Assembly (NCBI GenBank): GCA_964575185.1
Contig: CAZNPW010000065.1
Coordinates: forward strand, 1 to 14,695
Length of the DNA stretch: 14,695 nt
Origin: CAZNPW01 sp964575185
GTDB lineage: Bacteria; Pseudomonadota; Alphaproteobacteria; Rhodobacterales; Rhodobacteraceae
Direction: 5' to 3'
Part shown: piece after piece, positions 1 through 6,178 of the stretch
Position numbering within the stretch: the stretch's first letter is position 1
Layout of the letters: each line of letters begins with the position of its first letter
Translations under genes and position numbers: made by a program
The notes under the pieces: generated by a model
Seen by the model: the letters and a program-made list of their open reading frames with translations, nothing else
Told to the model about the DNA's origin: nothing
The model's database searches: none

Positions 1-184
1 CCGCCCCGCCGATCCACGTCTGCCCGCCGGGCGGCGGCCCCGCCGCGGCGGCCCGCGCGGCCCCCGGCAGCGCGCCGCCGATCACCGTCCGGTCGGCCTC
101 GGGCCCCGACGGCGCGGCAGGCGGCCGCGGCACGCCCGGCAGCGCCCCCCCGATCACCGTCCTGTCCTTGTCGTCCCCCGCCAT
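1..184 (-). CDS. tssL: TssL (IcmH/DotU family) T6SS membrane-complex protein, N-terminal 61 codons only
   Basis: The reading frame starts at an ATG at 184 and runs off the left edge, so only the cytoplasmic N-terminus is visible. The 61 residues are rich in Gly, Pro and Ala. They contain DRTVIGGALPG twice (residues 7-17 and 31-41) and a weaker third copy, QTWIGGA (55-61). A D-[RK]-T-V-[IF] motif near the start is typical of TssL proteins from several proteobacteria. In Agrobacterium a threonine in this region is phosphorylated and bound by the FHA protein Fha (established knowledge). The start lies one base after the tssK stop, so the two genes are almost certainly co-translated. TssL anchors the T6SS baseplate to the inner membrane together with TssM. 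The DotU-fold domain and any OmpA-like C-terminus are outside the window. The call rests on the motif plus the tssK-tssL gene order. Confidence 0.82.
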   Translation of the reverse strand, partial: MAGDDKDRTVIGGALPGVPRPPAAPSGPEADRTVIGGALPGAARAAAAGPPPGGQTWIGGA

Positions 185-185
185 C

Positions 186-1514
186 TCAGGCTTTCTCCGG
201 GATCGCCCAGAGCTCCATCTTCAGGTCCGGCCAGTCCCCCGCGAAGTGCATCCCGATCGCCGGCGCGGTCGAAAACGCGGGCCAGAGCGGCGTGTTCTTG
301 TCCAGAAGGAAATACACGTTCGACGAGATCACCCGGATCTGCCGCGGCGGGTTCGGCAGATGCTGCAAGGGGATGCCCGGCAGGTTGTTCTTGACGATCA
401 CGCTCATCTCGGTGTTCGGACCGACCTTGCACAGATGCGGGAACTGCTGCTGCACCTGCCCGAGCGGGCGCGAGGACGCCACCTCGACCACGAAGGTCGC
501 CTCGCGGAACAGGTTGCGGTCCGCGACCTCGGCGATGTAGCTGTTCTGCCGCACCTGCCGCAGGTCGAGCCTGACCGCGCGCCCCAGATCGCGCGACAGG
601 AACCGCTGGATGTCCTGCACCACGGGCTGGAACACGTCGCGCAGCGCCGCGTGGTCGTAGGGGCCGTAGCTCCGCGCCATCCGGTCGGCGCCGTCGAAGC
701 TCGCAAGCTCCCCGGCCAGCCCGATCAGCTTGTCGTAGAGCCGCTCGGGATGCACGTTGCGCATCGATGCCAGGTGCCGCAGGCCGGTGATCTCGCGGTT
801 CAGCACCGTCAGCATCATGTAGTCCGCCGCCTGCATCCCGCCGCTCGACGGGTCGGCGGCATAGCGCGCCAGCGACTGCAGCTTGGCCTCGACCCAGCCC
901 GTCACGCGGCTCAGGAAGCCCGCGATCACCGGATGCACGCCCACGATCAGCGCGGGCGGCGGAAGCTGGTCGTCATAGGCCACCACGCCGTCGCGCACCT
1001 CGGCGATGCGCGCGACCTTTAGGCACTGGTAGCCGGGCTTCGGGGTCTGGCGCACGTCGAGCTCCAGCCGCGGATGCGCCACCTCCACCGGCTGCTCCAG
1101 CCGCTGCTCGGCGGCGTTGTCGGCCACCGTCACGGCGTCGAGCACGTAGCGCGTCGTCCCGGCCGCGTCGCCGATCCCCACGTCGCGGCCGTTCTGGCTC
1201 GCGTCGGGCAGCGTCAGCCAGACCGCCAGGTCCTTGGCGTCGTCCTCGACCGCCACCGGCAGCGGCAGCGGGTCGATCCCCGGCGCGTCGAAGCAGGTGC
1301 CGTCGGGCATGATCCCCGCCACCCGGCGCAGCGCGATGCGGCCCTGCTGGGCCAGGTCGCGGTCCATCTGGAACTCGGTCAGGCCCCAGGGATAGGGGGT
1401 GATCGCCTCGGTCCGCGCGCGGATCAGCCGTTCGGCGTAGCGGTCGGCCTGCTGCAGGTGCTGCGGCTGGAGGAACAGCCCCTCTTTCCAGGCGACCTTG
1501 CTGAACGACGACAT
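186..1514 (-). CDS. tssK: TssK, T6SS baseplate adaptor
   Basis: A 442-residue protein, the normal length for TssK (about 440-450). The N-terminus (F-S-K-V-A-W-K-E-G-L-F-L-Q-P-Q-H-L-Q-Q-x-D-R-Y) is the family signature, and similarity continues to the C-terminus (S-S-N-V-Y-F-L-L-D-K-N near the end). TssK is a cytoplasmic trimer that links the TssEFG baseplate wedges, through its N-terminal domain, to the TssL/TssM membrane complex, through its C-terminal domain (established for the family). The ATG at 1514 is chosen because it gives the conserved N-terminus directly; the Shine-Dalgarno sequence upstream is weak. tssL follows after one base. Upstream, 108 bases separate it from the autotransporter gene, and a GC hairpin lies in that gap. 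No tssJ precedes it. No frameshift or missing segment is seen. Confidence 0.96.
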   Translation of the reverse strand: MSSFSKVAWKEGLFLQPQHLQQADRYAERLIRARTEAITPYPWGLTEFQMDRDLAQQGRIALRRVAGIMPDGTCFDAPGIDPLPLPVAVEDDAKDLAVWLTLPDASQNGRDVGIGDAAGTTRYVLDAVTVADNAAEQRLEQPVEVAHPRLELDVRQTPKPGYQCLKVARIAEVRDGVVAYDDQLPPPALIVGVHPVIAGFLSRVTGWVEAKLQSLARYAADPSSGGMQAADYMMLTVLNREITGLRHLASMRNVHPERLYDKLIGLAGELASFDGADRMARSYGPYDHAALRDVFQPVVQDIQRFLSRDLGRAVRLDLRQVRQNSYIAEVADRNLFREATFVVEVASSRPLGQVQQQFPHLCKVGPNTEMSVIVKNNLPGIPLQHLPNPPRQIRVISSNVYFLLDKNTPLWPAFSTAPAIGMHFAGDWPDLKMELWAIPEKA

Positions 1515-1529
1515 CTGACCGATCCAATC

Positions 1530-1563
1530 CGGGGGCAGCGCGCGCGAGGACGCGCATCCCCCG
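1530..1563. other. GC-rich hairpin between the autotransporter gene and tssK
   Basis: An outer stem of C plus five G (1530-1535) pairs with five C plus G (1558-1563). After a 2x2 internal mismatch, an inner stem GCGCG/CGCGC closes an 8-base loop. It lies 16 bases upstream of the tssK start on the minus-strand transcript. No T-run follows on either strand, so it is not a classical intrinsic terminator. It could trim or stabilise the transcript, or lower read-through from the large upstream gene. In DNA this GC-rich, short stems also occur by chance. Confidence 0.35.
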
Positions 1564-1622
1564 CTTACCCTACGCGACCTTGGAACCTTGCCGCAGGTCG
1601 GTCAAGCCTTACCCGCCCGGGG

Positions 1623-4600
1623 TCAGAACTGCAGACGCAGCTGCCCCGTGATGCCCCAGCTGTCGAGACTCGCGCCCGTCCGCGCGTCGCCCCGCACGGT
1701 GGCCGACATCTGCCGCGACCCGCCGACCCCGCCCTTCAGCTGCCGCGTGTAGGACCAGCCCGCCGACAGCTCGCCATAGGCGCCGAGGTTGGTCAGCGTC
1801 AGGTCCTCGGTGTTGGCGGACGCGCCCGCGATCAGCAGCGTCGCCTGCGGGTCGCTGGCGAAGTCGTTGTAGTAGGTGGCCGACACGAACATCGACGTGC
1901 CGCCGTCCTGGGTGGCGAGCGGCCGCGCCCGGCTGACGGCCAGGCCGAGGAACCCGACCTGGTTCTGGAAGTCGTCGACGCGCAGGATGTCGGGGTTGCC
2001 GCCCGCGGGGTTCGACAGCGTGATCTCGTCGGTCGAGGTCCGCGTCCAGGAAAAGCCCAGGCGCGGGGTCACCGCGAACCCCGTGTCGCGGATCGGGAAG
2101 GTATAGGTCACCGCCCCCGACAGCGTCTGCGCGTCCGACCCGAAGGAGGTGTCGCCGAACAGCGCCGTCGCGCCCGCGACGGGCACGTTGCTGATGTCGA
2201 AGGCGGTCTTCTCGGCCCGGAACTGCAGGTCGGCGGCGAAGGGGCCGCGGGTGAACACGCCGTAGGCCCCCACGTAGGTCTGGCGGAAGTCGCTTTCGTT
2301 GACCGACGTGGTGCCGCCGCCCGCACCGCCCTGGGCGAAGATCGCCTGCGAGATCGGCTGGCTGGTCGAGCCCTGGTTCAGGCCCAAGAGGCCGCCGACC
2401 GCGAAGTTGACGCCCCCCGTCACCCCGCGCGAGCACGAGAAGTCGCCGCCGAGCAGGATGCCCTGGAAGCTCGCGTTGGTCCCCGTCGCGGTGGTCGTCC
2501 GCGGGGTCGAGACGGTGCCCGTCGCGTCGGCCTGCCCCGCCGTCACGCGGCCCCAGATGCCGGGTCCGCAGGGGTCCTCGGCGTCCTGCAGCGGGGTGAA
2601 GGCGGCGCTCGTCGGGCGGTTGATGACCGATCCGATCAGGCTCTGCGTCAGGACGATGTTGCCGACGATCGCCCCGAAGGCCGGGTTGAAGTCGGATTCG
2701 AGCACGATCCGCCCCTGGTCGTCCAGGTCGAGGCCGAGCACGATCCGGCTGGTCGAGGGCCGCAGGTTGGTCTCGACGGGCAGCGTCAGCGTGCCGCCGC
2801 CCTCCGCCTCCGCCAGCACCACCGACCGGGTCAGGTCGTCCGATTCCAGCGTCGAGAGCTGCCCGTTGCCCTCGACCCCGCGCGCGTAAAGCTCGAACCG
2901 CAGGTTGCCCGACAGCGACGCCCCCGACTGCAGCGTCAGGACGTCGGCCGACCGGTCGGCGAGATCGACGTTGAAGCGGAAGGTCTGCCCGCCCGACACG
3001 CCCGCGCCGCCGATCGCCGCCGCGTTGCCCGTGTCGGTGTTCCGCGTCAGGTCGACGACGCCCGACGCCGGGGTCGCCCCGCCGCGCAGGCCGCCCAGAA
3101 GCTGCAGGTCGCCGCCGCCCTGGCCGTTGTCCACGCGGCCCGTGTTGGTCAGCAGGCCGCGGAACTCGCCCGCCCCGGTGGCGATGCCGTCGTTGCCGAT
3201 GCTGCCGTTGATGATGCCCCCGTTCAGGATGCGCCCGTCGCCCGCGCTGGTCAGCGGCCCCGCGATGGTGCCCGTCACCCGCAGCGTGCCGCCGCCGCCC
3301 ACCGCGAGCCCGCCGGCGAAGTTGCCCCCCGCCGCGTTGACCGTGCCGCCGCCCGCCACCGTCGTGCGCCCGTCGATCCGGCTGCCCGCGAAGGTGTTCA
3401 GGACCGCCGTGCCGGTGATGCCGGTGGCCCCGGTGATCGTGCCGCGCTGCGTGGTCGTGCCGCCCGAGGCGGTCAGCGTGCCGTCGAGGATGCCGAGGTT
3501 GCCGACCGTGCCCCCCGTGGCGGTCACGGTGCCCTCGAACCTGTCCCCCGCCCCGATGTCGAGCGAACCCGACGGCCCGACCGTCACGTCCACCCCCGGC
3601 CCCGCCGCGCCCGGGCCCGTCGAGATGCCCGCGGTGCGCACCAGGATGCGCCCGCCGCCGCTCGCCGTGATGCCCCCGGTGAAGGCGCCGCCGCGCAGCG
3701 TCACGGTGCCGCCGGTCACCTGCGACGCCCCCGTCACCACGCTGCCCTGCCGCGCCTCGAAGGCCCCGCCCGTCACCCGCAGCGCGCCCGCGATGCGCCC
3801 GTCGTTCGCGGCAGAGCCGCCCGCGACCGTCACGTCGCCCGCCAGCCGCCCGGTGGCGGTGACGTTGAGGTTGCGGTCCGGCCCCGGAAAGCCGTCCGAC
3901 GCCCCCGCCGCGACCGTGATGTCGCCCGCCACGCTGCCGCTGACCACCGCGCGGCCGTCGTCGTTGACGACCGCGCCACCCGACAGCCGCCCGCCCTGGG
4001 CCAGAAGGATGCCGCCGTTCACCGTGGTCAGCCCTTGCGTGTCGCTGCCCGCAAGCTGCCGCAGCGTGCCGCCCTCGACCCGCACCGTGCCGGTCATCGT
4101 GCCCGCCTGCACGATGGTGCCCGCGTTCACCCGCGCGCTGCCCGACATCCGCCCGTCGTTGCGCAAGGTGCCGCCGCTGACCGTCTGCGCCCCCGCAAGC
4201 GCGCCGGTCGCCGTCACCGTCGTCGTCCCCGCGGCCGAGACGATGCCGCCCCGCACCGCGCCCGTCACGTTGATCGTGCCGCCCGCGTTGCGCACCTCGC
4301 CGGTCATGCTGCCGCCCGAGGCGTTCAGCGTCCCGCCCGTCACCCGCACGTCGCCCGCGACCGTGCCGTCGGCCTGCGCGAAGGTGCCGCCCGACAGGAC
4401 CGTGTCGGCCACGATGGTGCCGCGGTTGGTCAGCGTCCCCGCGCTTTGCCGCACCTCGTCGCCCGCGGCCCCGAGCGTGCCCGTGCCCTCGTTCACCAGC
4501 GTCCCGCCCGACCGGATCACGTCGCCCGCGACGGTGCCCGCGTTGCGCGCGGTGGCCCCGGCGCCCTGCGTCAGCGTGCCGTCGAGCCGGCCGCCCGCGG

Positions 4601-6059
4601 TCACCCGCACCAGCCCGCCGTCCTGGCGCACGCTGCCGCTGCTGTTGCCGGTGACGCGCAGCTCGCCCCCCTCGACCTGCACCCCGCCGGTGAAGTCGGC
4701 GGCCCCCGTCTGCACCAGCGCGGTGCCCGACACGGTGGTCAGCCCCCGCACGTCGCCCGCGCCCGATCCGGTGAAGGTCCCGGCGCTCGCCGTGACCGCG
4801 CCGCGCACGATGCCCGCGTTCGTCACCGCCCCGCCGGTCTGCGTCACGTCGCCGTCCAGATCGCCCCGCGGACCGCCGCCCTGCACGGCCAGCGTGCCGC
4901 CCGACAGCGCCACGTTGCCCTGCAATGTGCCGCCCGACTGCACCCGCAGCGTGCCGCCCGACTGCGCGACCTCGGCGGCCGAACCGCCCGTGACGTTGAC
5001 CTGCCCCTGCTGCAGCACCAGCCCCCCCGCAAGGTCGCCGCCGTCGGCCACCAGCACCGCGTCCGCGCCGTTGACGGTGGCCGGCCCCGACACGGTGCCC
5101 CCGGTCGCGTTGGTGAAGGTGCCGCCGGTCAGATCGAGCCCGCCGCCGACATCGCCGTTGTTGGCGATGCTGCCGCCCGACTGGACGACCGACCCGGTGA
5201 TCGTGCCGTTGTTCGTGGCCCCCCCGCCCGAGGTCGAAAGGCTGCCGTCCAGCGTGCCCGTCGCGGTGACGGCGACCGTGCCGCCGGTCTGCGTGACCGA
5301 CCCCGTGCTCTCGCCGGTGACGCGGTAGACGCCGCCCTCGACCGTGACGCCGCCGGCGACATCGCCGCCCGCGCCGACCAGCGTGCCCCCGGCGCGCACC
5401 GTCGCGGTCCCGCCGATCGTGCTCGTGCCCTGGTTCGCGACCGTGCCGTCGGCGCGCACCACCACGCTGCCGCCCAGGTCGTTGGCGATCTCGACCGTCG
5501 CGCCGGTCACGTCGACCGTCAGCCCGTCGGTCGCCGCCCCGCCGTTCGCGCCCGACAGGACCAGCGTCGCATCGTCGCCGCCGTCGACCGTCAGCGTCCG
5601 GGTCCCGCCGCCGTCCGACAGCCCGGCCGCGATCTCGGCCGTGTTGCTGCCCGTCACGGTGATCGTCGTGCCGCCGCCCGGGCGCACGACCAGCGCGCCC
5701 CCGCTGCCCGCGACGGTGTAGCCGTCGGCCTCGAACCGCAGGCTGTCGGCGGCCACGTCGGTGGTGATGGAGACCACGGGCGACCCCACGGTCGGCCCGC
5801 CGAAGATCACGTCGTCGCCGGTCTGGAAGGTCGCGGGGGCACCGCCGGTGTCGGCCCAGTTGCCGTCGGCGAAGTTCCAGTCGCCGTCGCCCGCCTGGAT
5901 GCCCGGCGCGCCGCCGGTATCCCAGCGCAGCGTCTCGGCCAGGCCGGCCCCGGCGGCAAGGCACAGGACCAGCGCCAGCCCGGTCGACGAGGCAAGCTGC
6001 CTGCGCCGACCTGCGGCGCCGCCCGGGGTGACGGTGACGCGCGGCGACGGCTTCTGCAT
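1623..6059 (-). CDS. Large autotransporter (type Va secretion) with a repetitive beta-helix passenger
   Basis: A 1478-residue protein in the classical autotransporter layout. Residues 1-41 are an extended signal peptide: charged N-region with R18-R20, hydrophobic core about 24-40, likely cut after A-G-L-A. Residues 42 to about 1090 are a Gly/Thr/Val/Ser-rich passenger. It opens with a W-D-x-G-G-x-P...W motif typical of autotransporter-associated beta-strand proteins, then repeats a roughly 18-20-residue rung of the form V-x-Q-S-G-G-T-L-x-N-x-G-x-V-x-G, expected to form a beta-helix. A linker follows, then a C-terminal beta-barrel of about 318 residues (1161-1478) with aromatic amphipathic strands, ending L-R-L-Q-F; a C-terminal Phe is characteristic. 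Two Cys near the barrel start (C1164, C1209) may pair. No catalytic motif was recognised in the passenger; adhesin-like function is inference. Start: ATG at 6059 with GAGGG just upstream. It sits between vgrG and tssK in the same direction, with gaps of 119 and 108 bases, so co-transcription is possible but unproven. Confidence 0.9.
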   Translation of the reverse strand: MQKPSPRVTVTPGGAAGRRRQLASSTGLALVLCLAAGAGLAETLRWDTGGAPGIQAGDGDWNFADGNWADTGGAPATFQTGDDVIFGGPTVGSPVVSITTDVAADSLRFEADGYTVAGSGGALVVRPGGGTTITVTGSNTAEIAAGLSDGGGTRTLTVDGGDDATLVLSGANGGAATDGLTVDVTGATVEIANDLGGSVVVRADGTVANQGTSTIGGTATVRAGGTLVGAGGDVAGGVTVEGGVYRVTGESTGSVTQTGGTVAVTATGTLDGSLSTSGGGATNNGTITGSVVQSGGSIANNGDVGGGLDLTGGTFTNATGGTVSGPATVNGADAVLVADGGDLAGGLVLQQGQVNVTGGSAAEVAQSGGTLRVQSGGTLQGNVALSGGTLAVQGGGPRGDLDGDVTQTGGAVTNAGIVRGAVTASAGTFTGSGAGDVRGLTTVSGTALVQTGAADFTGGVQVEGGELRVTGNSSGSVRQDGGLVRVTAGGRLDGTLTQGAGATARNAGTVAGDVIRSGGTLVNEGTGTLGAAGDEVRQSAGTLTNRGTIVADTVLSGGTFAQADGTVAGDVRVTGGTLNASGGSMTGEVRNAGGTINVTGAVRGGIVSAAGTTTVTATGALAGAQTVSGGTLRNDGRMSGSARVNAGTIVQAGTMTGTVRVEGGTLRQLAGSDTQGLTTVNGGILLAQGGRLSGGAVVNDDGRAVVSGSVAGDITVAAGASDGFPGPDRNLNVTATGRLAGDVTVAGGSAANDGRIAGALRVTGGAFEARQGSVVTGASQVTGGTVTLRGGAFTGGITASGGGRILVRTAGISTGPGAAGPGVDVTVGPSGSLDIGAGDRFEGTVTATGGTVGNLGILDGTLTASGGTTTQRGTITGATGITGTAVLNTFAGSRIDGRTTVAGGGTVNAAGGNFAGGLAVGGGGTLRVTGTIAGPLTSAGDGRILNGGIINGSIGNDGIATGAGEFRGLLTNTGRVDNGQGGGDLQLLGGLRGGATPASGVVDLTRNTDTGNAAAIGGAGVSGGQTFRFNVDLADRSADVLTLQSGASLSGNLRFELYARGVEGNGQLSTLESDDLTRSVVLAEAEGGGTLTLPVETNLRPSTSRIVLGLDLDDQGRIVLESDFNPAFGAIVGNIVLTQSLIGSVINRPTSAAFTPLQDAEDPCGPGIWGRVTAGQADATGTVSTPRTTTATGTNASFQGILLGGDFSCSRGVTGGVNFAVGGLLGLNQGSTSQPISQAIFAQGGAGGGTTSVNESDFRQTYVGAYGVFTRGPFAADLQFRAEKTAFDISNVPVAGATALFGDTSFGSDAQTLSGAVTYTFPIRDTGFAVTPRLGFSWTRTSTDEITLSNPAGGNPDILRVDDFQNQVGFLGLAVSRARPLATQDGGTSMFVSATYYNDFASDPQATLLIAGASANTEDLTLTNLGAYGELSAGWSYTRQLKGGVGGSRQMSATVRGDARTGASLDSWGITGQLRLQF
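4578..4688 (-). repeat. Passenger repeat module, downstream copy
   Basis: Encodes autotransporter residues 458-494 (starts G-G-V-Q-V-E-G-G, ends R-L-D-G). It aligns without gaps to residues 236-272, with 26 of 37 identical positions counted by eye. Similarity continues for about 30 more residues with one indel. It reflects an internal duplication with an offset of 222 residues, on top of the general 18-20-residue rung repeat. Confidence 0.7.
5244..5354 (-). repeat. Passenger repeat module, upstream copy
   Basis: Encodes autotransporter residues 236-272 (starts G-G-V-T-V-E-G-G, ends T-L-D-G). It is the partner of the module at 4578-4688. The two copies lie within a beta-helix passenger and share the motifs R-V-T-G, G-S-V-x-Q-x-G-G and V-T-A-x-G-x-L-D-G in the same register. 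Confidence 0.7.
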
Positions 6060-6178
6060 CGGACCCTCAAATCTTTTCGTGACGTTTTATGCCGAAGTGA
6101 AACACGAACCGCGGCCTGCGGCAACCGCCCCGCGCGCCAAGGCCGCCGTCTGTTGCAGATGCGCCCCGCAGGCCCGGC
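6060..6178 (-). promoter_or_regulatory. Gap between vgrG stop and autotransporter start; possible weak promoter
   Basis: 119 bases without a gene. The part next to the autotransporter start (6060-6110) is the only AT-richer stretch here. On the minus strand it reads TTTCACTTCGG then CATAAA, then AAGATTTGAGGG before the ATG; GAGGG is the ribosome binding site. TTCACT and CATAAA could be weak -35/-10 elements, but their spacing is short. A 9-bp inverted repeat (6113-6121 with 6166-6174) encloses about 44 bases, too long a loop for a typical terminator. The gene may therefore have its own promoter; the evidence is weak. Confidence 0.3.

Noticed and set aside
1609..5964. A second minus-strand frame of about 1450 codons overlapping the autotransporter
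   Set aside because: It is the shifted frame of the same repeats, dominated by Arg/Gly/His, with no signal peptide or barrel. The frame ending in L-R-L-Q-F has all autotransporter hallmarks.
5937..5964. Lipoprotein signal in the autotransporter (Cys33 in the hydrophobic core)
   Set aside because: The residues before the Cys are L-V-L, which does not fit a lipobox needing Gly/Ala/Ser at -1. The A-G-L-A cut site is better.
6113..6174. 9-bp inverted repeat after vgrG as a terminator
   Set aside because: The loop is about 44 bases and no T-run follows, so it is weak as an intrinsic terminator.
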